A stretch of 64,000 nt of DNA, from contig OX387199.1 in NCBI GenBank assembly GCA_947561715.1, positions 1,865,001-1,929,000 on the forward strand. The letters are read 5' to 3'. This DNA comes from Ascidia mentula. Lineage: Eukaryota > Chordata > Ascidiacea > Phlebobranchia > Ascidiidae. Position 1 is the first letter of the stretch, and the number at the start of each line of letters is the position of its first letter. Shown one piece after another: positions 1 to 13,700 of this stretch. Under the pieces are notes generated by a model, which did not search any database, was not told the DNA's origin, and saw nothing but the letters and a program-made list of their open reading frames with translations. The position numbers and the translations under genes are program-made.

Positions 1-1540
1 TTGAATATGATTGGGACCAAAAATTATTTAATATGTATGGAAAAAAGAATGCAAAGTTTTTTTTTTACGAGGTTTCCAGCTGATAGATTTTGCTTGGGAG
101 CCTGGGCCTCTTGTACCCCCTCCCTACGACTATGCGTGTTGGTATCATATGATGCAATATGGAAGGTGTCACTGGAGATGCATTGTTTGAAGTTTGGGTA
201 AAAGTAAAACATTCATCTAAACTAGGGTTGTGCAACATGTGGCTCGCGGATTGAAATTCTGCTGCCCGCTATAATTTAGACAAAAAAATTATTTTAAACT
301 AGTCCTACTACGTAGAAATGTTCCACGACACGTCATCAAGCAATCAGTCATGCATGAAGGTTAATATTAGGGCCAAGCGTTGAGCATAGACGCGTGCAAT
401 ACTCATTTCGCAAGGATAATTAAATTTTCTGCTATAAAGCCAAGTCTCATTTCACTTTAGAGTCATTTTATTATTTTGTGCTATTTGAAAATACAATTTT
501 GGTGATGAGGAGACCTTTGAATTACTCCTAACTGCTCAACGGAAGAAAACTACAGGGAATTTTTTTGAACTTGTATACATAAGCAGATGGACGCACAGGA
601 GTGACGTCACCAGGAGTTTATAATGGAACGTGAATATGTCGGGGTGATGTCACTTTTTGATGTTTCTATTTGAAGCGAGAACCGGGGGCCTCTCCGCACA
701 AACGTATACTGGTAACCGACTCATTCCGACAGGTATCTGTCGTTTCGGTTCGCGAACCCCATCGCCCACAAGCGTGTTGTAGTGCGTGCATTGTATACAA
801 GAGCGGAAATCATAGTTTCAGAGGAAGAGGCTTAAAAACAGGAGGTTGGTAATGTGCAGAATGCGATTTTAGTGAATGGCCACCCTCGTTCGTTTCTGTG
901 GCGAAACCAAGATTCCTCGCCTAAAGGTGACGAAGGGTGTGGTTGTGTTGTTATATATTTTGCAAGGCCTCCAGGTGTTTGAACGCCCGCCTGTTATACA
1001 GCGTGCTTTGTAAACTCCCTAGCACTGGCGTGGAGTACGAGACTTCGGCTTTCGTCGGTTTGAACCGTGGCAAAAATGAAGGCGCATTTCACTGCTGTTT
1101 AAACGTTCTTAACACGCAGTTTCGTTTGCCTCGTATTTGCGATCAACAATAACGCAGCACAAGCGAAACGTTTGTGACGCACACGTGGAAGGAAGAATTT
1201 ATCATTTGTGTAGAGAAAATTGACTACCGAGTTCGCCGCGAAAACATTTATTTAAAACCACGTTTAGTTTTGTCCAGTTTTTCGGTCGAAGATTACATAT
1301 ACCAATCGCCATTAAAATTGTCAACATCGAAGACCCTATAAACTGAATATTATGGCGTTCAAACAACCTTCTGAGGTTAGCATTAATACTCGCCGCATCC
1401 CGGTGATGTGCAAAACTTTACGCCTCTGCTCCCAAGGCATCGTAGATTTTAATTAATTGATCTAGTTAATGTGATTAGTAAATCAAAACTGGATCAAAAA
1501 ACCAAAGGCCCCTGGCAGGCTGTCGATCGCACACCGTATC

Positions 1541-1723
1541 AATAATAATGTATTAAAATCCCAAAACAGCGATCTGTAGACAGCTCAGATCGATTTATTG
1601 AGAGAAAAATATATTTCGCCTTAAACGGCATCATCAGTTTTTAGGCGAAATATATTTTTCTCTCAATAAATTGATCTGAGCTGTCTACAGATCGCTGTTT
1701 TGGGATTTTAATACATTATTATT
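1541..1723. repeat. Foldback (long inverted repeat) element with hammerhead-like core
   Basis: Two arms of about 75 nt are near-perfect reverse complements (AATAATGTATTAAAATCCCA ... and its complement), flanking a short centre. On the minus strand the centre reads CTGATGA (1637-1631), a GCC/GGC hairpin, then GAAA (1617-1614). The tandem copy of the unit (around 7835) lacks it and so shows the empty site. A related, damaged copy lies at 3740-3960. Confidence 0.75.
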
Positions 1724-2289
1724 GATCTAGTTAAATTACTCTATTGTTTACATTCTTGGTTGTTTTAAATTACTTCGCTGAAAGTCTTGCAGTTTCTGCG
1801 ATACACCAAATTTGTAAGTTTCGTGCACGAGCACTTAAAAGAGAAAAAATCTGGAACGTCATAGGCTTTACTCTGATTGTCCAGTGTGCTTGTGGAGATG
1901 TGTGGTTGTACATTGATTCGCATTTTCGGCTTGCTTACACCTTTCGTCTTTCTACTTCACGCCTCCCCTTTGTGTTTTTCGAGCTTTCTTATCTTTACCG
2001 TGTTGTCTACACTCACGCACTTTGTCCTGAAGAAGTTCGATTGCATGACGACAGAAACGTCGATCAAACAAATTTTATCCCGTGAGTTTTAAAATTAATT
2101 AAATATGCTTGAAAAAATTTGGAACAAAATTTTTTTTAACTCAATACGCATTTGTGCAGAAAAAAATGATATATTTTCATATAAGGTTGCCAGCTAATAG
2201 ATATTGCTTGAGAGCGTGGGCCTCTTTTACCCCCTCCCTCTGAATACGACTATGCGCGTGGGTATCATTTGTTACAACATGGAAGGTGA

Positions 2290-2423
2290 TGTTGCGCTCA
2301 CTTTACCGCATTATAACGAAGCGGATTAAATTCCTTTTTTCGCCGCGTTTCTCTTTTGCGGGTGTTGCGTGGACTCGTGGAGTCAGTCGTAAACTTTGGC
2401 AATGCAATCAAGCAGCACAACGC
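2290..2423 (+). mobile_element. Solo LTR of the second Gypsy family
   Basis: Starts TGTTGCGCTCACTTTACCGC and ends near ACAACGCT; matches the ends of the element at 20684-25010. Paralogous flanks at 58401-58412 and near 6545 read straight across (GGAAGGTGTCA), showing the empty site. A second copy is in the next tandem unit. Confidence 0.55.
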
Positions 2424-3228
2424 TGTAGTGTCATCTTGAATTACACATGGCTCCAACTTACTAACACGTTTGTGATTTTGGTCATAGTTATATGCTTGCA
2501 TTTCCACGAAAGCCAATAAAACTATTACAAGGAATAAACAAACATATTTTTGTATTCGACCTTTGAGTTGTTTTATTAATGGGTAGTGCACAAATATGTG
2601 CAAGGAATATTCGTATTCATATGCAGAGCTTTTTTATTACGGTTACTTGAGAGCAAACATTACAAACCACCAATGTCTGCGTCTGCGCTATTTTTGAAAT
2701 AAAAGACGGTTTTACGTTATAGCGAAACCTGAAGCGCATGTTTTGCGGCGGTGCGTGAGTCATAGTTTTATTTGCTTTTACTTTGAAGTAAGGTCTGGGA
2801 AATATTGAAACCAAATACAGATAGGAATAAAAACGCATATTGGTAGTCAATGAAAATTCCAACAAAAATTGTTACACTGTTAGTAACATTTAAAATTGAA
2901 TTGATAGTTAACTTGTGTCACGTGAAAGAAGTGCTGCTGGTTAGGTAGATTTCATTAAGTAAAAACATTTTATTGCTACACTGTTAGGGTTAGAAAAACA
3001 TATATTTAAATACTATCATCATTCTGGCAGAATCTAAACAAATTTATCGCCATAAGCGTTCCGCGTTAATGATTACAATTTCACATGACCGTTTAACACG
3101 AACATTCAAACTTCTTCCGGGTTTACAGTACAACAGCTTACATTTTATATATCGATAAAAACTTTGTTCAAAAACGTTATGTCACACAAATATAACGATG
3201 TTGAAATCCGAAGTATCAGAATTACTTG

Positions 3229-4118
3229 ACACCAGACGCGGTTGACGGTTGGCGACGCGGTTTCGAAGCGGCGGGGGATTCACACCAGCCGGCGTCATGC
3301 CGTGACGGCGTCATTTTCTCGCTCGAAGCGTCTGACGGCGGAGTTAAATCTGATTTAACTTTTCCGTCAGCCGCGTTGATCTGAAGTTTGTTTTCGCAGG
3401 GTTTTTGACTTGTTATGATTAATTTTAGGTGGTTTTAGGTAATTCTATTTGTATTTGGAGTGTTTGGTGATTAAATATCAAAAATTAATTGATGTATTAT
3501 TATTGTTGACAATGGCGAAAATTATTTTACGGTAATTAATTTTTTGGACTAATTAATTTTTTTGAAAACGTTTCTTTTGCGAAATATTATAGATTAGTGC
3601 CACTAACCGCATAGTTATTTGCTGTCCTAACTGTAAAAGCGAACCAAATAATACACATGTCGTATATATAAGCTCTGTGCATAAATATTACTAGATTACT
3701 AATTTAATTGTCGTATAATAAAACTAATTAAAATTTCCTATGTGATTAGTAAATCAAATCTGGATCAAAAAAACCAAAGGCCCCTGGCAGGCTGTCGATC
3801 GCACACCGTATCAATAATAATGTATCAATAATAATGTAGTTTTGGTAAATGGAGAAACTGATGATGCCGTTTTAGGCGAAATATATTTTTCTCTAAATAA
3901 ATCGATCTGAGCTGTCTGAAGATCGCTGTGTTTGGATTTTAATACATTATTAAAATTTCCTATTGACGTTTTTGCGACACGCTGTAGATATCGACATGAT
4001 TTGCCGTGTTGGCGCCAACCGCACTGCAGGTGTGAATCCCCTTGCCGTTTCAAAAAGCGCGGGAAAAATCCGCGACGGCTACGCATCGCCAGCCGCAACC
4101 GTCAACCGCGTCTGGTGT
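3229..4118. mobile_element. Non-autonomous DNA transposon with GC-rich terminal inverted repeats
   Basis: The left end ACACCAGACGCGGTTGACGG is the exact complement of the right end (4099-4118), and a second matching block (GGGGATTCACACC at about 3284; GGTGTGAATCCCC at about 4029) extends the inverted repeat to about 70-90 bp with mismatches. The interior is AT-rich, with no transposase frame. A foldback fragment (3740-3960) is nested in it. The matching part of the next tandem unit (about 9520-9550) lacks the element. Confidence 0.65.
3740..3960 (+). repeat. Damaged foldback element, same family as 1541-1723
   Basis: The leader TGTGATTAGTAAATCAAA and GGCCCCTGGCAGGCTGTCGA is shared with 1469-1540. 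Most of the left arm is lost. The core CTGATGA (3858) - GCCGTTTTAGGC - GAAA (3878-3881) is intact on the plus strand. Confidence 0.6.
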
Positions 4119-4548
4119 GCAGAGCCCTGTCACGTTCAATCAAGTGCCAAACCACTTTCCGCTCAACAGATTTTGTAAAAAAATCTCTCTATTTATCAAG
4201 AATTCGGTGCTAATTAGCGTAAGAGTAATTAAAATCGGTAGAGATCCCAGATAAAGCAAACAGCGTGAAAAGCCCGGTGTTTGTAGTCATTCTGATGAAA
4301 TACTTCGGACTTTAAAAAAATTCAACATTGTAATTTGTGAGTGCGGAACGCTTTTATCGATAAAACATTTTTTTTATTCTGCCAGAATGACGATTTAAAT
4401 TCAAACCACGGTAGTGCAACCGGTATTGTTGTTTTAATTTAACTTTTCCTAAACAGAATAAAGTTATGTGTGATGAACGATTCCAGAACATCCAAGTGTG
4501 TCGCGAGCCTAAGAAGTTTGGAAACCACTGGTCTAACATACAACTTAC

Positions 4549-4710
4549 TGGTTTCTTAAGTTGTGATATGGAATTTGCAATCTTACAGATTCCACCACTT
4601 GTCATCTCACAATTCCCCAGAGACAGATCCTCAATCCACTGAATACATGAAGCAATAGCAGATGCACTTTCATCATCAACTGTGTTGTAATCAAGTTTCA
4701 ACGACGTCAT
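4549..4710 (-). CDS. Hypervariable LRR exon, copy 1 (162 nt)
   Basis: Acceptor TTTGTTTCAG, donor GTAAGT, 54 aa, phase 0-0. Variable blocks LKLDYNT (4-10) and LGNCE (31-35), D at 28. The first block is nearly that of copy 9 and the second nearly that of copy 10. It is the last exon seen before the left edge; no stop-bearing terminal exon is recognised, so the gene's 3' end is outside the window. Confidence 0.8.
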
Positions 4711-7700
4711 CTGAAACAAATGAGAAATTGCTGGAATCAGTTTTTACGTCAACAATATCATTATTATCAATTATTACGTCACAGAGACAGAACAATTACT
4801 TGGTGAATTTAATCGTTCAGCTCCGGTAGCTCAGTCAGTTAGAGCAGGGTTTTCCAAACTTTTTTGGCCGCGGCCCCCATTTTGTGAACATGGTTTTTCT
4901 CGGACCCCTAATCTTAAGTCAGATCATTTTTCCCACGTAATTAGTGGAAAATAATTGTCTCCTATACGTATTGTAAAGCTTACGAAACCACTCAAGTTAT
5001 AAATTACTGCAGCGAATGCTGCTTACGCACTGTATGAAACGTACCAGTTGTGTTTTAGAAATATCTTTACTTGTGTAACAGTGTTGTGTTACCGAAAACT
5101 AAAACGCATGTTTTGCGGCGGTGCGTGCCCCATCGTTTCATTAGCTTTTACCAGTCGAATCCAGTAAATCGCAAACAAATATAACTGCTGGTACAACATT
5201 AAAAAACATCGACCTATCGGGTCTCATGAGCGCAGCTATGGGTTAACTAGCCAGACATACACTATTCCATTTTGTGTGCACTACTGTCTGTAACTCACTT
5301 ATCATTATTGCCTCATTGCTTGTACATATTATTTTACAAAAAGCAGGGTTTTACAATTGCTTGTTTGTATAATTGCGTTATCTTACTGAAAGATTAAATG
5401 CGTTTTTGCGTTGACACGTGCACCATAGTTTTCTTGCTTCTACTTTGGAAGATAATGCTTAAATATGAAGTCGAGTGGACGTGGAATCTCTGCTTGGACA
5501 CCTGAATTCCATTCAAATGAGTATCGAGCTCACAATGGAACGTGAATACGTCGGGGTGACATCATTTTTTGATGTTCCATTTAAAGAGAGAACCGGGGGC
5601 TAAAGGTGACGAAGGATGCTTGTACATATATTTTTTAAGAAATGCCAGGTTTACGAAATGCTACATTTTTGCAAGGCCTCCCTAGTGTTTGAACGCCCGC
5701 CTGTCAGACCGCGTGCTTTGGTTTCGCCTTCCAAAGATCGTAAAGGAGATGCGTTCGATACTGGAGGTGTAACCGCATACCCTGTGCTGACTGCGACGCC
5801 GTATGCATTGACGAGACTGGCAGCGCCTGACGAACAACGCAATAGGAACACAAACGCGACGTGCCCAACCGCGGGTACAGCGTTGTCGCAACTTACAGCA
5901 GATACAGGTGAATTTTGGAGAAACGACAGTTATGGGTTAAAAAATGACAAGTTTAAACGGATGTTTATAGAATAAATGCATATGAATTCACGCTGAATGT
6001 TAGAACGCAGACATTTTTTCCAGCAGTGTATCGACACCTGGTAAACTCCCAAAGCATCGCTGATTTAAATAATTGAGTTAAATTACGTCATTGTTTCCAT
6101 TCTGGTTTGTTTTAAATGGCATCGTTGAAAGTTATAGGCTTGACTCTAATTGTCCAGTGTGCTTGTGGAGATGTGTGGTTGTTCGCATTTTCGGCTTGCT
6201 TACACCTTTCGTCTTTCTTCTTCCCACACCCCTTGGCGTTTTTTCGAGCTTTCTTATATTTACGGTGTTGTTTGCACTCACGCACTTTATCCTAACAAAG
6301 ATTGATTGCATGACGACAGAAACGTCGATCAAATAAATTTTTACGCACGAGCTTCAAAAATTGATTAAATAATACTTGAATATGATTGGGACCAAAAATT
6401 ATTTGACTGAATACGAAGTTGTGTATGGAAAAAAGAATGCAAAGTTTTTTTTACGAGGTTTCCAGCTGATAGATTTTGCTCGGGTGCCTGGGCCCCTTGT
6501 ACCCCCTCCCTACGACTATGCGTGTTGGTATCATGAGATGCAATATGGAAGGTGTCACTGGAGATGCATTGTTTGAAGTTTGGGTAAAAGTAAAACATTC
6601 ATCTAAACTAGGGTTGTGCAACCTGTGGCTCGTGGATTGAAATTCTGCTGCCCGCTATAATTCAAAAAAATATTTTGAACTAGTCCTACTACGTAGAAAT
6701 GTTCCAGGACACGTCATCAAGCAATCAGTCATGCATGAAGGTTAATATTAGGGCCAAGCGTTGAGCATAGACGCGTGTAATACTCATTTCGCAAGGATAA
6801 TTAAATTTTCTGCTATAAAGGCAAGTCTCATTTCACGTTAGAACCATTCTATTATTTTGTGCTATTTGAAAATACAACATTGGCGATGAGGAGACCTTTG
6901 AATTACTCCTAACTGCTCAACGGAAGAAAACTACAGGGAATTTTTTTGAACTTGTATACATAAGCAGATGGACGGACAGGAGTGACGTCACCAGGAGTTT
7001 ATAATGGAACGTGAATATGTCGGGGTGATGTCACTTTTTGATGTTTCTATTTAAAGCGAGAACCGGGGGCCTCTCCGCACAAACGTATACTGGTAACTGA
7101 CTCATTCCGACAGGTATCTGTCGTTTCGGTTCGCGAACCCCAACGCGCACAAGCGTGTTGTAGTGCGTGCACTGTATACAAGAGCGGAAACCTTAGTTTC
7201 AGAGGAAGAGGCTCAAAAACAGGAGGTTGGTTATGTGCAGAGTGCGATTTTAGTGAATGGCCACACTGGTTCGTTTCTGTGGCGAAACCAAGATTTCTCG
7301 CCTAAAGGTGACGAAGGGTGTGGTTGTGTTGTTATATATTTTGCAAGGCCTCCAGGTGTTTGAACGCCCGCCTGTTATACAGCGTGCTTTGTAAACTCCC
7401 AAGCACTGGCGTGGAGTACGAGACTTCGGCTTTCGTCGGTTTGAACCGTGGCAAAAATGAAGGCGCATTTCACTGCTGTTTAAACGTTCTTAACACGCAG
7501 TTTCGTTTGCCTCGTATTGGCGATCTACAATAACGCAACAAGCCAAACGTTTGTGACGCACACGTGGAAGGAAGAATTTATCGTTTGTGTAGAGAAAATT
7601 GACTACGGAGTTCGCCTCGAAAACATTTGTTTAAAACCACGTTTTGTTTTGTCCAGTTTTTCGGTCGAAGATTACATATACCAATCGCCATGAAAATTGT

Positions 7701-10700
7701 CAACATCGAAGACCCTATAAACTGAATAATATGGCGTTCAAACAACCTTGTAAGGTTAGCATTAATACTCGCCGCACCCCGGTGATGTGCAAAACTTTAC
7801 GCCTCTGCTCCCAAGGCATCGTAGATTTTTATTAATTTATCTAGTTAAATTACTCTATTGTTTACATTCTTGTTTGTTGTAAATTACGTCGCTGAAAGTC
7901 TTGCAGTTTCTGCGATACACCAAATTTGTAAGTTTCGTGCACGAGCACTTAAAAGAGAAAAAATCTGGAACGTCATAGGCTTGACTCGAATTGCCCAGTG
8001 TGCTTGTGGAGATGTGTGGTTGTACATTGATTCGCATTTTCGGCTTGCTTACAACTTTCGTCTTTTTACTTCACGCCTTCCCTTTTTGTGTTTTTCGAGC
8101 TTTCTTATATTTACCGTGTTGTTTACACTCACGCACTTTGTCCTGAAGAAGTTCGATTGCATGACGACAGAAACGTCCATCAAACAAATTTTTTCCCGTG
8201 AGTTTCAAAATTAATTAAATACGCTTTAAAAAATTTGGAACAAATTTTTTTTTAACTCAATACGCATTTGTGCAGAAAAAAAAAGATATATTTTCATATA
8301 AGGTTGCCAGCTAATAGATATTGCTTGAGAGCGTGGGCCTCTTTCACCCCCTCCCTCTGAATACGACTATGCGTGTTGGTATCATTTGTTACAACATGGA
8401 AGGTGATGTTGCGCTCACTTTACCGCATTAAAACGAAGCGGATTAAATTCCTTTTTTCGCCGCGTTTCTCTTTTGCTGGTGTTGCGTGGACTCGTGGAGT
8501 CATTCTTAAACTTTGGCAATGCAATCAAGCAGCACAGCGCTGTAGTGTCATCCCGAATTACACATGGCGCCAACTTACTAACACGTTTGTGATTTTGGTC
8601 ATATTTATATGCTTGCATTTCCACGAAAGCCAATAAAACTATTACAAGGAATAAACAAACATATTTTTGCATTCGACGTTTTAAGTTGTTTTATTAATGG
8701 GTAGTGCACAAATATGTGCAAGGAATATTCGTATTCATATGCAGAGCTTTTTTATTACTGTTACTTGTGAGCAAACATTACAAACCACCAATGTCTGCGT
8801 CAGCGCTATTTTTGAAATAAAACACCGTTTGTGTAACTGTGTTACGTTATAGCGAAACCTGACGCGCATGTTTTTGCGGCGGTGCGTGAGTCATAGTTTT
8901 ATTTGCTTTTACTTTGAAGTAAGGTCTGGGAAATATTGAAACCAAATACAGATAGGAATAAAAACGCATATTGGTCGTCAATGAAAATTCCAACAAAACA
9001 TTGTATTTGATATAAATTTGCCCGATGCCACCCCGAGTAAATTGTAAGTCAGACAATAAGTGTTGCTTGTTAGTCCGGACCTACTGGATCCCAGTCACCT
9101 AAACCTAGATACTCCCACATATGCTAGTATTAGAAAATTACTACACAAGGTGTCAATAAAAGCAAATACACTGTTAGTAACATTTAAAATTGAATTGATA
9201 GTTAACTTGTGTCACGTGAAAGAAGTGCTGCTGGTTAGGTAGATTTCATTAAGTAAAAACATTTTATTGCTACACTGTTAGGGTTAGAAAAACATATATT
9301 TAAATACTATCATCATTCTGGCAGAATCAAAAAAAATTTATCGCCATAAGCGTTCCGCGTTAATGATTACAATTTCACATGACCGTTTAACACGAACATT
9401 CAAACTTCTTCCGGGTTTACAGTACAACAGCTTACATTTTATATCTCAATAAAAACTTTGTTCAAAAACGTTATGTCACACAAATATAACGATGTTGAAA
9501 TCCGAAGTATTAAATCAGAATGACTTTAATATAACGATCCTTTGGGGGTGACGTCACTTTCAATCAAGTGCCAGACCACTTTCCGCTCAACAGATTTTGT
9601 AAAAAAATCTCTCTATTTGTCAAGAATTTGGTGCTAATTAGCGTAAGAATGATGAAAATCGGTAGAGATTCCAGATAAAGCAAACAGCGTGAAATGCCCG
9701 GTGTTTGAAGTCATTCTGATAAAATACTTCGAAAAAAATTCAACATTGTAATTTGTCAGAAATTACTGCTATTAAAGTTTCCATCAAAATGATGTAACCT
9801 GTTGTAATATAAACCCAAAAGAAGTTTGAATGTTTGTGTAAAAAGTTATCGTGAAATGGTAATCATTGGTGCAGAACGCTTTTAACGATAAAACATTTTT
9901 TTTATTCTGCCAGAATGACGATTTAAATTCAAACCATTGAATTGAGCTTTTCCTAAACAGAATAAAATTAGGTGTGGTGAACGAATCCAGAACATCCAAG
10001 TGTGTCGTGACCCTAAAAAGTTTGGAAACCACTGGTCTAATATACAACTTACTGGTTTCTTAAGTTGTGATATGGAATTTGCAATCTTACAGATTCCACC
10101 ACTTGTCATCTTACAACCCCGCAGAGACAGATCCTCAATCCACTGAATACATGAAGCAATAGCAGATGCACTTTCATCATCAACTTTGTTCCCATCAAGT
10201 TTCAACGACGTCATCTGAAACAAATCAAAAATTACTGGAATCAGTTTTTATGTCAACAATACATCATTGTATCAATTATAACGTCACAGAGGCAGAACAA
10301 TCACTTGGTGAAATTAATCGTTCAGCTCTGGTAGCTCAGTCAGTTACAGCAGGGTTTCCCAAACTTTTTTGGCCGCGGACCCCATTTTGCGAACATGGTT
10401 TTTCTCGGAACCCTTATCTTACGTCAGATCATTTTTTCAATATAATTAGTGGAAAATAATTGTCCACTACACGTATTGTAAAGCTTACGAAATCACTCAA
10501 GTTATAAATTACTGCAGTGAATGCTGCTTAGGCACTGTATGAAACGTACCAGTCGTGTTTTTGAAAATATCTTTACGGACCCCCGTGCAGTCATTGCGGA
10601 CCCCAATTTCGGAACCCCCGAGTTACAGAAAGAACCCGAAATATTTGTGGAGATGTGTGGTTGTACGTTGATGCGCATTTTCAGCTTGCTTACACCTTTC

Positions 10701-13700
10701 GTCTTTCTTCTTTCTACATCCCTTGGCGTTTTTTCGAGCTTTCTTGTGTCACGCACTTTGTCCTAACGAAGATTGATTGCATGACGACAGAAACGTCGAT
10801 CAAATAAATTTAACGCACAAGCTTCAAAAATTGATTAAATAATGCTTGAATATGATTGGGACCAAAAATCATTTCACTGAATACGAAGTTGTGTTTTTTT
10901 TACGAGGTTTCCAACTGATAGATTTTGCTTGGGAGCCTGGGCCTCTTGTACCCCTTTGCTCTGGGTACGTCTATGCGTGTTGGTATCATGAGATGCAATA
11001 TGGAAGGTGTCACTAGAGATGCATTGTTTGAAGTTTGGGTAAAAGTAAAACATTCATCTAAACTAGGGTTGTGCAACATGTGGCTGGTGGATTGAAATTC
11101 TGCTGCCCGCTATAATTCAAAAAAATATTTTGAACTAGTCCTACTACGTAGAAATGTTCCAGGACACGTCATCAAGCAATCAGTCATGCATGAAGGTTAA
11201 TATTAGGGCCAAGCGTTGAGCACAGACGCGTGTAATACTCATTTCGCAAGGATATTCAAATTTTCTTCTATAAAGACAAGTTTCATTTCACTTTAGAATC
11301 ATTCCATTATTTTGTGCTATTTGAAAATACAACATTGGCGATGAGGATAACTTTGAATTACCCCTAACTGCTGAACGTAACAAAACTATAGAGAAAATTT
11401 TTGAACATGTACAAAAGCAGATGGACACGCAGGAGTGACGTCACCAGGAGCAAATGAATGTAATGCTGAAGCTTATTAGAAGATGAATGTTAGGACGGAA
11501 ACGTTTTATTGTTCGTGAGTGGTTCAAGTTCAGGAGTGGAAGCCAGGAGAAACCATACAAGAATTCGCGAAGATGCTGCCACCTGTGATTTTGGTTTTAT
11601 CAACGATCCACTGGACTAAGCACTGCGGGCAAGATTCGTTTGTTCCGTGAATAACAAGGAAATGTAAAGGCTCTATTTAAGGTCAAGGATGACGAACTGA
11701 AGTTCGTTTTTGTGGAAACTGAAACAGTTTTTGGTCCTGAAAGGGACTCCTCCGTCAATAAGTTTAAAGGGGGCAAGACTCAATTTTCCGGGATACCTCA
11801 AAGGAATCGTTAAAGTGCCACAGGTGCGGGAAATCTGGACATTCTGCATCGACCTGTCGTATTAAAAACTCGAGGTGTAATTTCTGCAAACACAAAGGTC
11901 ATCTGCAAGCTGTGTGTCGTTAGAAGACCCAGGTTTTTAGTGTGAGGTTGGTGACCTCTGTAAACTGCAAAACGGTGCCAAAACTTGTAATTCTACTTGT
12001 TGACTTCTTCAAATCGTTCAAGGTGGAACTCGATACCCCTGCAGGTGGTAACATTTTGTTAACTAACGTTTTGAAAAGCACTGGACGATCGAAGCTTGAG
12101 GCCACTAGCGTTTCTTACCGATCTGCCTCCGGTCTTCCCCTGAATATTATTATTTCATGCCGGTTGAAGGTTTACGTTTCAAATAAAGATATCACGAGGG
12201 TGCTTACGTTTTGCGTAACACGGCTTGACAATTGAGAGTATTCTGGGAAGAGACTCCTTTAAGGAACTGAAGATTTTTCTGGACAACATTTTGCATGGAA
12301 CAAGAAAGCTGTCCATAAAGTTGTTGTCTGGAATTGAATCGCATAAAGATGTCCAACAAGAATGCAAGAAAATTTGCATGGATTTTCCTAATTTGTTTCA
12401 AGAAGGGTTGGAAACGTTACAAGGCGTCGAGTTAGAGGTGCAGTTCAAGCACAACCCAACTCCAGTGTATCACAAACCAAGGCAGGTTCCGTTTGCTCTG
12501 CTTGACGATTTGAACCAACGTTACGAAGCAGGAATTCGAATCAGAAAATGGACGTCAGCAGGGGAACACCGGTAGTTCCAGTAAGGAAGTCTTCATTACC
12601 CGGACATCTGATAAAGTGCGTGGCGATTACTCGGTGACGGTTAATCCCCCAACTAGACACACACCGCCAGCCGCTGCCGCTGCCGTTACCAAGTGATTTG
12701 ATGCAACAATGCAAATTCGCACCTTGGGCATCTTCTCACCATGGAGGGTAGAAAAGCAAGGTCGACGTATCATAAAAATGCTCCCACCTGAAACTGTGTC
12801 GACCCTCCGATCATTTTTGGGTGCTCTTCAGTTTTACAGCATGTTTCTACCCCCGGAATTTTCAGCAGTCGCAGAACCGTTGTTCCGGCCAACGAACAAA
12901 GGCAGTTATTGGAGGTGGCAGAAGAAAGAACAAGAAGTTTTCAAGAAATTTAAACATCTTCTTTCATCAGACAATGCTCACACACATTTCGATCCAAGCC
13001 TTCCGATTGGAATAGCATGTGGTGCATCCAGTATAGAAATTAGTGCAGTTTTATTTCGTGGCGGATGGAAGTGAATGGCCCATTTGAAATATTTCAAAAA
13101 CAATGGCTGAATGTCAGAGGAGATACAGCCATATCCAGAAGGAAGCTTTGGCAATTGTGTTCGCCATAGAGAAAACGTCAAAAAATTGACTACAGGAATC
13201 AGCCTTTGCAAGTCGGTGACCGACGGATCTGTCTTTACGAATCAATATAATTCCTAGAGCTCCAAAGGGAGTAAAAGACGATCAGCGCCAGAATACGATG
13301 TTTATTTCACAGAAATATTAATTTCGCCTATTTGGCATCTTCAGTTTCTGTCTAAAACAGAATAGCAATAAAAAATAAAAAATAATAAAAACCACAACAA
13401 AACAAAAACTCAACAATAAGTCCACTATCGGGACTGCCAAGACAAAAGCCGAAGCGGTTAAAACGATAAAAACTGTTTAAACATTAATATTTCTGTGAAA
13501 TAAACATCGTATTCTGGCGCTGATCGTCTTTTACTCCCTTTGGAGCTCTAGGAATTGTGTTCGCCATTCGCAAGTTTTTTCAGTTTCTTTTCAACCGAAA
13601 ATTTATTTTTTCGACGAAGGCTGTTCCAACGTTCGCAGCAAATCGTTGGCAAGATGGGCGATGCTACTCAACCAGTTCTCTTATGATATTGAGTACAGAA

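Larger units (their letters stand above)
1..3228. repeat. Tandem intron unit, copy 1
   Basis: Non-coding. This stretch is repeated nearly base for base at about 6375-9540 (period about 6.37 kb), and its first 600 bases recur a third time at 10853-11440. It contains a hAT-like segment near 232 (GTTGTGCAACATGTGGCTCG), a foldback element (1541-1723, absent from copy 2), a solo LTR (2290-2423), and a GACAGGTATCTGTCGTTTCG block seen again near 47110 and 57260. Open frames here also occur at the same offsets in the copies but have no recognisable protein and are not called. Confidence 0.75.

Noticed and set aside
4820-4850. Possible tRNA gene from GTAGCTCAGTCAGTTAGAG
   Set aside because: Only the D-arm/box A quarter is present in every copy; no anticodon arm, box B or acceptor pairing follows.
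5616-5975. 119-codon plus-strand frame with coding-like composition
   Set aside because: It lies in a repeat also present at 57480-57720, where the frame is not kept; no recognisable domain.
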